DNA from: Thiotrichales bacterium | Lineage (GTDB): Bacteria; Pseudomonadota; Gammaproteobacteria; J044 | Direction of reading: 5' to 3' | Assembly: GCA_024762895.1 (NCBI GenBank) | Contig: JANTGN010000180.1 | Span: 1 to 5,290, forward strand | Length of the DNA stretch: 5,290 nucleotides | Shown here: positions 1 through 5,290 of the stretch, piece by piece | How positions within the stretch are numbered: position 1 is the first letter of the stretch | Layout of the letters: the number at the start of each line of letters is the position of its first letter | The notes under the pieces: generated by a model | The model's input: the letters and a program-made list of their open reading frames with translations, nothing else | Told to the model about the DNA's origin: nothing | Database searches by the model: none | Position numbers and translations under genes: made by a program

Positions 1-4
1 TCAA

Positions 5-37
5 CCTTCTGGATATTGGAGCATAGTTCAATACGGT
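5..37 (+). repeat. Diverged direct repeat, left copy
   Basis: This stretch resembles the one at 3047-3077. Both begin CCTTC, continue with GA(T/C)ATTGG, and end with ATAGTTCAATA(C/T)GGT. About 26 of 31 positions match when a 2-base gap is allowed after CCTTC. An ATGCC follows in both copies, directly here and five bases later in the other. It lies just upstream of, or at the very start of, the decayed CBS-domain gene. It is not a clear palindrome, so it does not look like a standard dimeric regulator site. It may be a remnant of a dispersed intergenic repeat or a chance match; the alignment was made by eye. Confidence 0.35.
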
Positions 38-113
38 ATGCCATAGCTGCCCTGACTGTTCTTTAATCCTGTACGCGACTATTCAGGTTTGCCGGGATAC
101 AGGTAATTCATGA

Positions 114-476
114 ATCCTTTGTAAAGAGGAAATTGATGCTGGCCCTGTACTGTGTCACGGTATAGCGATCAGGTTATTTCAGGACCGGGGCATCATCATC
201 GAAATAGTAGCAAAGGCCATTGACCCAGGATCTGTTACCGTGGGTAATGCGCTATCTTATGACCTGGTTACAACTCGTGAAGAAGATGATCTGATGGAGA
301 CCATCAGGACCAAGCGTAGCAGGGGAATAAGGCGTATTCCAATAGACAATGGGCAGGGCGAACTGGCCGGTATGCTGGCTGTAGATGACGTGTCGGAAAT
401 CATAATCGAGTAACTCTCCGGCCTGGTCTGACTCATCACAATGGAGCGTCACCGGGAGATGAATACTCGCGCTTAA
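114..476 (+). pseudogene. Decayed CBS-domain protein
   Basis: Read in one plus-strand frame, codons 183-410 give a clear C-terminal half of a two-CBS-domain protein. A linker with DRGIIIEIVAKAIDPGS is followed by a full second CBS domain containing SYDLVTTREEDDLMETI, RSRGIRRIP and GELAGMLAVDDVSEI. In typical homologues the linker reads like TDRDIVIEVVAKGVDP and the domain like DLVTVREDD...RGVRRIPVVD...GILTVDDL. The frame then hits TAA at 411-413, yet the following codons still read as the usual tail (LSGLV, a TGA at 429-431, then LITMERHREMNTRA) up to TAA at 474-476. Upstream it is closed by TGA at 111-113; weak similarity to a first CBS domain (IQVCRDTGNS before that stop, KEEIDAGP after it) suggests the remnant begins near position 30. 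No start codon or ribosome site fits. Intact relatives bind adenosyl ligands as regulatory modules. The gene converges on the DksA-like gene, 14 bases away. Confidence 0.8.
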
Positions 477-490
477 TGAGCCAGTGGTTT

Positions 491-889
491 TTAAAGCGAG
501 GGATGATCCATGCCCGCATGGACTTTCTCGTACTGTTCCTGGCAGGTCACGCAACGTTTAACTGCCGGATTAAGCTGCAGACGTTCGATTGGGATAGGCG
601 CATGGCATTCGAGGCATTCACCGTAAGTCCCTTTAGCGATACGTAACAATGCGGCCTCGATACTTCTGACCTCTTCGACATGACGGTCGATATCTGCCAG
701 TTCGAGATCAACGAGCAAATCTGCAACTGATTGTTCTTCCAGGTCATGTACGCTGCCTGCCAGTTCCTGGTAGGGTTCACTGTCGTATTTCAGCAATTCC
801 TGTCTGATTTCTTCAAGTAAGGCGCCTGAACGATCCAGTAGGTCCTGTTTGAGACTGGCGACCTGTTGTTCTGTAAGTTTTCCTGTCAT
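491..889 (-). CDS. DksA/TraR family C4 zinc-finger protein
   Basis: This 132-residue protein has the DksA/TraR layout: a long charged helical N-terminal region (about residues 5-85, predicted coiled coil) followed by a C4 zinc finger. The zinc ligands are C92, C95, C113 and C116 (CLEC, 17 residues, CVTC), preceded by the typical KGTYGEC. Family members bind in the secondary channel of RNA polymerase and modulate initiation, often with ppGpp. Aligned by eye with E. coli DksA without gaps back from the finger, the coiled-coil-tip motif DxxDxA corresponds to D49, E52 and S54 here (DLEEQS). The acidic tip is therefore partly kept but not canonical, so this is probably an accessory paralogue rather than the main DksA. 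It is shorter than E. coli DksA (151 residues). An AAGG at 899-902 stands nine bases before the ATG. It is the last gene of a same-strand group and could be co-transcribed with the PhoX-like gene, or use a weak candidate promoter at 975-1004 (TTGAAT, 18 bases, TAGACT). Confidence 0.9.
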   Translation of the reverse strand: MTGKLTEQQVASLKQDLLDRSGALLEEIRQELLKYDSEPYQELAGSVHDLEEQSVADLLVDLELADIDRHVEEVRSIEAALLRIAKGTYGECLECHAPIPIERLQLNPAVKRCVTCQEQYEKVHAGMDHPSL

Positions 890-972
890 GAGCTGATGCC
901 TTGATTGAGTGTAATTTACTGGACATCATCACAGATGAATATTTGCATCTCTGACTCTATCGATTCACAACT

Positions 973-1059
973 TCAGTCTACTCTTGTGCAAGTGCAGGAT
1001 TCAACATCCGTCTTTAATTCTGCATCATGAGATGGGTTGTTTTCTTTGGCCGTGTTCAT
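973..1059 (-). CDS. Candidate small protein, 28 residues, unknown
   Basis: A short ORF starts with an ATG that overlaps the stop of the PhoX-like gene in an ATGA arrangement, the usual sign of translational coupling. An AAGGGG motif sits nine bases upstream of the ATG. The predicted peptide is hydrophilic, begins MNTAKENNPSHDAELK and ends ESCTCTRVD, with a CxC pair near the C-terminus. It has no membrane segment or signal peptide. I do not recognise it. It fills half of the 166-base gap between the PhoX-like gene and the DksA-like gene. It could equally be chance: with only 28 codons there is no strong coding statistic, and the AAGGGG also encodes residues of the preceding protein. Confidence 0.35.
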   Translation of the reverse strand: MNTAKENNPSHDAELKTDVESCTCTRVD

Positions 1060-2222
1060 GTGAAAGGACCCCTTATCTCATAGGTCACGCCGTTACTGGA
1101 TATTCCTTTTGTTCCACGTTGTGAGCTAAAATACAGTCGGTCGCCTTTGGGATTAAAGGCAACGCCGGTGAGTTCTGAATCATCATGGCTCACCATTTCC
1201 ACTATGGGAAAGACTCGCTTATCGGGTGAGATCACAACAATCTGCAGATTGCCACCGTCTTCAGCAACATAAAGCATGCCACTTTGTGAGGCTGTTAAAT
1301 TGTCGACACCACTAAGCACGGGTGTAGGGTGGGTCTCAATGTCGTACAGTATTTCGATTTTTTGCGCCGCAATATTGTATTTCCAGACCCTGTTATCTCC
1401 CTTGGTAGTAAAGAACAATATGCCCTCGTAATAAGTAATACCTTCACCGCCCCTGAAGGGTGTGCTACCTGGTATCTGGTAACGTGTCGGTCGTTTTTGT
1501 GCTGTAGGGTCTGGTAGTCGGATCCATTCAACCATACCCTCTGGTTTCCCGCTGACCCTGGCGACCTCCAGGCTGCCTGAGTTCAGATCAGGTATTGAGT
1601 GGTGATCTATCGAGTCCGGTGTGTAGCGGTAAAGTCGGCCATCCGGCATGTCTTCCGTGAGATAGAGCTGAAGGCGTACCGGGTCAACGGCAACGGCCTC
1701 ATGTTTGAACAGGCCCAGGGCGGGTCTGGCAATGGCGGGCCTTAAACCGCTGGGATCACAGTCCCAGACCAGTCCCCTGGGCCTTTCTTCGCAGGATAAC
1801 CAGCTTTGCCAGGGTGTTGCACCACCACCACAGTTCTGGTGTGTCCTGTTCAAGATCGAATAGGCATCGATCACATCAGCCTGGTCATTGAACCTGAGGG
1901 CGCCCGCACCACCCTGTCCCCGTCCCAGTTCACTATTAGAGACATAGATCCAGCCACCGTCATTGGTTTGAAAACAGGCACCACCATCCGGAGCGCTATG
2001 CCAGATATAGTCACTGTGCGGCACAGGCCTTTGTCCTGAGCGGGCAACGATACGTGAGCTGAAACCGGGTGGGAGCCTGATCCCCCGAGCATCGGGTTTT
2101 GCAAGCAACTCGAGTCTTGTTCCTCGAGGGGGGGAGTCGGCCAGCATAGTCCGGGGCAGGGTCGTGCTTAATGCACCTAACAGAGAATATCGTAACAGTT
2201 GTCTGCGTGTCAGATTGATCAT
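1056..2222 (-). CDS. PhoX-like (DUF839) Tat-exported beta-propeller protein
   Basis: This 388-residue protein belongs to the PhoX/DUF839 family, whose best-known members are periplasmic Ca/Fe-dependent alkaline phosphatases. The N-terminus carries a twin-arginine signal (TRRQLLRYSLLGALS, residues 5-19), with probable cleavage near residue 29, so it should be exported folded to the periplasm. Family motifs follow in order: HSAPDGGACF (75-84), VSNSELG (94-100), NCGGGATPWQSWLSCEE (130-146), FKHEAVAVDP (172-181), YLTEDMPDGRLYRY (187-200), GGEGITY (258-264), TTKGDNRVW (272-280), GVDNLT (305-310), YVAEDGGN (318-325), ELTGVAFNP (350-358). In true PhoX a cysteine and several Glu/Asp residues in such motifs bind the iron-calcium centre; C144 with E145/E146, E190/D191, E260 and E321/D322 are the likely equivalents. 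At 388 residues it is much shorter than classical PhoX (over 600), so phosphatase activity is plausible but not shown. The start lies 16 bases after the Crp/Fnr stop with no clear ribosome site, suggesting coupled translation. Confidence 0.88.
   Translation of the reverse strand: MINLTRRQLLRYSLLGALSTTLPRTMLADSPPRGTRLELLAKPDARGIRLPPGFSSRIVARSGQRPVPHSDYIWHSAPDGGACFQTNDGGWIYVSNSELGRGQGGAGALRFNDQADVIDAYSILNRTHQNCGGGATPWQSWLSCEERPRGLVWDCDPSGLRPAIARPALGLFKHEAVAVDPVRLQLYLTEDMPDGRLYRYTPDSIDHHSIPDLNSGSLEVARVSGKPEGMVEWIRLPDPTAQKRPTRYQIPGSTPFRGGEGITYYEGILFFTTKGDNRVWKYNIAAQKIEILYDIETHPTPVLSGVDNLTASQSGMLYVAEDGGNLQIVVISPDKRVFPIVEMVSHDDSELTGVAFNPKGDRLYFSSQRGTKGISSNGVTYEIRGPFT
1069..1074 (-). promoter_or_regulatory. 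Ribosome binding site for the 28-residue ORF
   Basis: The minus strand reads AAGGGG here, nine bases upstream of the ATG at 1057-1059. It lies inside the last codons of the PhoX-like gene. It is a better Shine-Dalgarno match than anything upstream of the Crp/Fnr or PhoX-like starts, and is the main argument that the small ORF is translated. Confidence 0.4.
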
Positions 2223-2238
2223 GAAAATAATGCTTAGC

Positions 2239-2967
2239 TTATGGGGCCAGCAGGGCCCTCAGGCCCTGGATATCACACTGTACCTCTTTAGGGGATTCGC
2301 CTTTTTGAACCAGGCCCATGGATTTGAGGTCGGCGATGACCCTGTTAAAGGTCTCGCGTGAGGTATCAACGATTGCTGCCATATCATCGTAACTGAGGAG
2401 TCTGACGGTATCATTCTGATCGCCTTTGATTTCAAGCAACATGAGGAGAAAGCGCACCACTCGGTTTCTGATTGGACCGGATGATAATTCGATAATCCAT
2501 CGGTCCGCGAGATTAAGATGTTGTTCCCAGTACTTCATGACCTGTTTACTAAAATCAGGGTGTTCATTTTCCAGCTGAATCATGGTTTCAATGGGGATGC
2601 GACAGATATCGACCTCCTGACAGACCAGCAGGGTATGGTGATAGGGCTCACCCACCAGCGCCTCCAGACCGGTGACGGCTCCGGGTCCGAGCAGGCGTAC
2701 GATACGTTGTGTGCCATCGGGCAGGCTCTGGGTCAGTTTGACGAGTCCATTTCGAATGGAGTAAATGGAGTTGCTATCTCCACCCTGGGTATAAATACAG
2801 GCCTTGGGTCCAAAGCGCAGGTTGTCGATGGGCTCCAGGATATGGTCAAAGGCACTCTCATCGAGAGACGAAAACAGCATCATCTTTCGAATAGCGCAAT
2901 GCCTGCAGTCAGCACGCCCAATCCATTCTGGTTTTCCACATAACGACAGATTGGAGGCTTGAGTCAT
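2239..2967 (-). CDS. Crp/Fnr family transcriptional regulator
   Basis: This 242-residue protein has the standard Crp/Fnr arrangement. A cyclic-nucleotide-binding-like beta-barrel covers about residues 30-135 (LFSSLDESAF, IYSIRNGLVKL, GTQRIVRLLGPG, then CRIPIETM). A long dimerisation helix spans about 138-160, and a winged helix-turn-helix about 165-235 (LSYDDMAAIVDTSRETFNRVIADLKSMGLV at 191-220), with a recognition helix of the ExxxR type. An N-terminal extension holds C10, C21 and C24. In a gapless comparison with E. coli FNR, C21 and C24 match cluster ligands C20 and C23, and C122 matches C122, but FNR C29 corresponds to M30. It may therefore sense oxygen or redox with an altered ligand set, or not bind a cluster at all. 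The effector is unknown. The start is fixed by an in-frame TGA two codons upstream and by the cysteine region before the next Met (M29). No Shine-Dalgarno is evident. It is first in a set with the PhoX-like gene 16 bases downstream, which it may control. Confidence 0.93.
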   Translation of the reverse strand: MTQASNLSLCGKPEWIGRADCRHCAIRKMMLFSSLDESAFDHILEPIDNLRFGPKACIYTQGGDSNSIYSIRNGLVKLTQSLPDGTQRIVRLLGPGAVTGLEALVGEPYHHTLLVCQEVDICRIPIETMIQLENEHPDFSKQVMKYWEQHLNLADRWIIELSSGPIRNRVVRFLLMLLEIKGDQNDTVRLLSYDDMAAIVDTSRETFNRVIADLKSMGLVQKGESPKEVQCDIQGLRALLAP

Positions 2968-3013
2968 GCGTCAGCTATCCGTTCGCTTCATTGAATCCAG
3001 TGATCGTGTCATA

Positions 3014-3041
3014 AGCATAGGCTATTTAGTGTAATGTACAA
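3014..3041 (-). promoter_or_regulatory. Weak candidate promoter for the Crp/Fnr gene
   Basis: On the minus strand TTGTAC, a 16-base spacer and TATGCT stand about 47 bases before the Crp/Fnr start. Each hexamer matches the sigma-70 consensus only partly. It is offered because the 161-base gap after the lipoprotein gene is the natural place for this operon's promoter. No FNR-type box (TTGATnnnnATCAA) was seen in the gap. Confidence 0.2.
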
Positions 3042-3046
3042 AATGC

Positions 3047-3077
3047 CCTTCGACATTGGCGAATAGTTCAATATGGT
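3047..3077 (+). repeat. Diverged direct repeat, right copy
   Basis: Second copy of the sequence at 5-37, in the same orientation (see that entry for the alignment). It lies between the lipoprotein gene and the Crp/Fnr gene, about 80 bases upstream of the latter's start and just beyond the weak candidate promoter. A position upstream of the regulator allows a regulatory role, but nothing in the sequence proves one. Confidence 0.35.
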
Positions 3078-3120
3078 CTTTTATGCCTGGGTTATATTTG
3101 AAAATTGCTCGGGGTGAATG

Positions 3121-3137
3121 GGGTATGATTAATACCC
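3121..3137 (-). repeat. Short inverted repeat across the lipoprotein stop
   Basis: GGGTAT and ATACCC form a perfect 6-bp stem around a 5-base loop that contains the TAA stop of the lipoprotein gene. No run of T follows on the minus strand, so it is not a standard rho-independent terminator. It may only protect the 3' end of the message, or be chance. Confidence 0.3.
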
Positions 3138-4235
3138 GGTCATCTCCAGATAGCCATAGCCCAGTGGCTGCCCTGTGCCTGCATCAAGAATCTTTACGGC
3201 GCCTTCCCAGTAAACAATACCCGTTTTCATTTCCTGGTCATCCATCAATGCCTCCACCCGGAATCGCTGATCAAATCGTGCAATCTGCATCTCCCAGGCA
3301 ATGGGATAAACAGGGCCGGTTGGCGATGACCAGTAACGTAGGGGGGTGAGTACCACGTCATCGTTGGACAGTGGCAGAGGGTCCCCATTCTTTGGGACCC
3401 ATTTACCCGCGCTCTGCGGGTCGGTAGAGCCATCCTTTTTACGCAGGCGATAGAACATCAGGTCCTCTCCATCCTGAAACTGAAGAGAAAACCAGTCCCA
3501 GCCAGCCTGGTCGGCAGCCAGGGCGCTGGTGCTCCATTCACGGTCCAGCCACGACCATCCCTGAACGCTTACTGATTCACCATTTATCAGGATACTTCCC
3601 CGGGTTTCTAGCCGTGTCAGGGAGTAATAATAGGAGGCATTGCCGGGTTCAGCACTCTTGCGGCTCAAGCCCTCGTCACCCTGCAGGACTATGGGCTTTT
3701 GTGGCCTGAGCTGCAAATTCAGGGCAAAGGACTCGGTGGATAGATCGATGGTCCAGGGAAAGTCCCCCTGTTCACTACCGATAATTTTCCAGTCTTCCAG
3801 CCAGATCTTAAACGGCGTAAGGCTTTGTCCTGCCAGGCCGACGGCGCCCCTTGAAAGTCGCTGATCGTGCCAGTGACGGTTTGCCTGGATATCGCTCAGG
3901 GCGACATGCGCCATCCAGACCTGGTTGGTCGCCCAGGGTGAGGTGCTCGATGGGGGTTGCGGTGAAAGGGCGATGCGAAAGAACGTGACCTGATAACCAT
4001 AATGCCGACCCACCGTATCTTTTAGGTTACCCGTGATGTACCACCATTCATTACGAAACTGTGGATGGGCGGCATGATCTTCGGGGAAATGGAATGCCCT
4101 TGGATATTCTGCTCGCTGGAAACCTTCAGCGGGCGATCCGCCCAGGGCCTGATTGAGATCCATAGAGGGTGGCTCAGTCTGTTGATTGCAGCCGCTAAGA
4201 AAAAGAATGGTGACCAAGAACAGGAGAGATTTCAT
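3129..4235 (-). CDS. AttH/CrtC-family lipocalin-like lipoprotein
   Basis: This 368-residue protein starts with a lipoprotein signal (MKSLLFLVTILFLSGC; lipobox LSGC, lipidated C16). Asn at +2 argues against inner-membrane retention, so an outer-membrane or periplasm-facing lipoprotein is likely. The mature part carries hallmarks of the AttH / carotenoid 1,2-hydratase-like family, a two-domain calycin (lipocalin-like) fold: FPEDHAAHPQFRNEWWYITGNL (50-71), a central GWSWLDREWSTS (226-237), GWDWFSLQ (245-252), and C-terminal YWEGAV (342-347) and GYLEMTGY (361-368). Most members are not carotenoid enzymes; a role in binding or processing a lipid-like substrate is suggested for the family from its fold, and hydratase activity should not be assumed. 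The start ATG overlaps the stop of the ABC permease by 4 bases (ATGA), so the two are translationally coupled. AttH-type genes are commonly found beside such permeases, which suggests that the lipoprotein works with the transporter on the same envelope substrate. Confidence 0.9.
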   Translation of the reverse strand: MKSLLFLVTILFLSGCNQQTEPPSMDLNQALGGSPAEGFQRAEYPRAFHFPEDHAAHPQFRNEWWYITGNLKDTVGRHYGYQVTFFRIALSPQPPSSTSPWATNQVWMAHVALSDIQANRHWHDQRLSRGAVGLAGQSLTPFKIWLEDWKIIGSEQGDFPWTIDLSTESFALNLQLRPQKPIVLQGDEGLSRKSAEPGNASYYYSLTRLETRGSILINGESVSVQGWSWLDREWSTSALAADQAGWDWFSLQFQDGEDLMFYRLRKKDGSTDPQSAGKWVPKNGDPLPLSNDDVVLTPLRYWSSPTGPVYPIAWEMQIARFDQRFRVEALMDDQEMKTGIVYWEGAVKILDAGTGQPLGYGYLEMTGY

Positions 4236-5290
4236 AAGGTGTTTAATCCCTCGCGTAATGAGACCTGGCTGATCCGCCAGGTTGGGTACAGGCCGGCCAG
4301 GAGCGCGGCGATGACCGCCAGCAGGATAGCCTGAAAGGGAATGGCCATAAAAAAATGGCTCTGCATGGTCCAGCCGAAGGAGCGCTGGTTGATGACCTCG
4401 ATCAGGATGGTCGACATGATCCAGCCCAGCGGCAGGGACAGGATGCCCGCGAGTATACCGATAAAGGCCGACTGCGATAGCACCAGCAGGCGGAGACTGG
4501 CGGGGGTAAAGCCGGTGGCTCGTAGAATCGCAAATTCACGATTTTTTTCCAGGAACAGTGCCATCAGGGCACTGAACACGCCGACAAAGGCCACGATCAC
4601 GACCAGCAGGCGCAGAACATGGGTAATGGCAAAGGTACGGTCAAAGATGACCAGTGAATAATCGCGTATCTCCCGGTTGGATCGAATCACTACGGGCTCG
4701 CTGCTTTCTGCGGCCCATTGTTCGAGCTGGCGTTTTAAGAGCTGGCCGTCGTTATTATCGTTGAGTAATAAACCGATCGAGCTTATATGACGATCGGTCC
4801 AATACCGTTCATAGACATGGCGAGGTAACACCGCCATACCCTGGGAGGCACTGTAGTCCTGATAAACACCCGCTATTACCAGTGGCACCCAGCCGCTATC
4901 ATTGGTCTTGACCAGAATGCGATCTCCTGGCTTCAGTTGCCGGTGATAGGCAAGGGACTCAGACACAAGCAGGACGTCTTTTGTCAGAAACGCCTCCCAT
5001 ATTGTGGCTGCATTGCCGCTCAGGAACCTGAAGCCCCCTGCGCTATGATTACCCGGCTGTAAGACCAGCATTGGCACCGGCAGACCCTCGGTCTGAAGCG
5101 TGACATGGTGACCCGTGCTGATGGAGTCGATGCCCGGCAGCGTTTGTATCTTTTCCAGCCAGCCAGGGTCCAGAATACCCTCGGCCCGCGATGATTCTTC
5201 CGATCGCGCCGAGATATACAGATCGCTTTGCAGGGTCATTTCCAGCCAGTCCGCAACGCTGGCCCGGAATGAGCCGATCATCATACTCAC
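4232..5290 (-). CDS. FtsX/MacB-type ABC transporter permease (C-terminal part)
   Basis: The reading frame runs off the right edge, so only the last 352 residues are seen; the GTG at the edge is not a credible start. The visible part begins at the end of a membrane segment (SMMIGSFRASVADWL). A periplasmic, MacB-like region of about 200 residues follows (with GDRILV and VPLVIAGVYQDYSASQG), then a C-terminal FtsX domain. That domain has three membrane helices at about visible residues 222-247, 266-295 and 318-337, the coupling motif EKNREFAILRATGFT (248-262) between the first two, and the ending YPTWRISQVSLREGLNTL. The SFRxSVxxWL opening is typical of the second half of long permeases (around 800 residues) with a duplicated FtsX unit. 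Such proteins pair with a LolD/MacB-like ATPase, not present here and expected upstream. They move lipids, lipoproteins or other envelope molecules rather than small nutrients. The substrate cannot be told from the sequence. Confidence 0.92.
   Translation of the reverse strand: MSMMIGSFRASVADWLEMTLQSDLYISARSEESSRAEGILDPGWLEKIQTLPGIDSISTGHHVTLQTEGLPVPMLVLQPGNHSAGGFRFLSGNAATIWEAFLTKDVLLVSESLAYHRQLKPGDRILVKTNDSGWVPLVIAGVYQDYSASQGMAVLPRHVYERYWTDRHISSIGLLLNDNNDGQLLKRQLEQWAAESSEPVVIRSNREIRDYSLVIFDRTFAITHVLRLLVVIVAFVGVFSALMALFLEKNREFAILRATGFTPASLRLLVLSQSAFIGILAGILSLPLGWIMSTILIEVINQRSFGWTMQSHFFMAIPFQAILLAVIAALLAGLYPTWRISQVSLREGLNTL

Noticed and set aside
414..461. CTCTCCGG / CCGGGAGA complementarity as a terminator between the convergent genes
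   Set aside because: The arms pair imperfectly across a long loop, no T run follows, and the stretch is better explained as the decayed CBS-protein tail.
252..554. 100-codon minus-strand ORF
   Set aside because: It is antisense to the CBS-domain remnant and overlaps the 3' end of the DksA-like gene in another frame; its protein shows no recognisable motif, while the opposite strand clearly encodes CBS sequence.
900..915. Possible FNR half-site (TTGATTGAGTGTAA) upstream of the DksA-like gene
   Set aside because: Only one half matches TTGAT; the second half of the palindrome is absent.
1062..1074. AAGG-GGT-CCTT hairpin at the end of the PhoX-like gene as a terminator
   Set aside because: The stem has only four pairs with a three-base loop and no proper T run follows; the purine part is better explained as a ribosome binding site.
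2518..2943. 141-codon plus-strand ORF
   Set aside because: It lies wholly inside the Crp/Fnr gene on the opposite strand, whose protein has unmistakable family motifs; the plus frame shows no domain.
3056..3349. 97-codon plus-strand ORF starting in the intergenic gap
   Set aside because: Most of it is antisense to the C-terminal part of the AttH-like lipoprotein gene, and it shows no family motif or ribosome binding site.
4341..4661. 106-codon plus-strand ORF
   Set aside because: It is antisense to the FtsX domain of the permease; its Arg-rich, low-information translation is typical of a shadow frame.

Overview
The window looks like ordinary proteobacterial chromosome. It is probably gammaproteobacterial, or possibly beta, judged from a roughly balanced base composition and the protein families present; this placement is an inference. 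All intact genes read on the minus strand. The one recognisable plus-strand coding trace is a decayed gene at the left end.

Right part (5290 down to 3129): the C-terminal portion of an FtsX/MacB-type ABC transporter permease is cut by the window edge. It overlaps by 4 bp a lipoprotein of the AttH/CrtC (lipocalin-like) family. Together they look like the last two genes of an envelope ABC-export operon whose ATPase gene would lie beyond the right edge.

Middle part (2967 down to 889): after a 161-bp intergenic gap comes a gene set that is probably co-transcribed. It starts with a Crp/Fnr-family regulator whose N-terminal cysteines resemble those of FNR, but with one expected cysteine replaced by methionine. 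Sixteen bases later comes a Tat-exported, compact PhoX-like (DUF839) beta-propeller protein. An unrecognised 28-codon ORF with a good ribosome binding site follows, overlapping the PhoX stop by 4 bp. Last is a small DksA/TraR-type C4 zinc-finger protein.

Left part (1-490): no intact gene. On the plus strand, convergent with the DksA-like gene, lies a CBS-domain protein remnant. Its reading frame still aligns through one complete CBS domain and a C-terminal tail but carries in-frame stops. A diverged ~31-33 bp direct repeat sits at the extreme left and again in the gap upstream of the Crp/Fnr gene.

No tRNA, rRNA, CRISPR array, insertion sequence or convincing rho-independent terminator was seen. 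The window does not show an obviously new multi-gene system. The points most worth a second look are the CBS pseudogene, the variant FNR-like cysteine set, the candidate small protein and the dispersed repeat.
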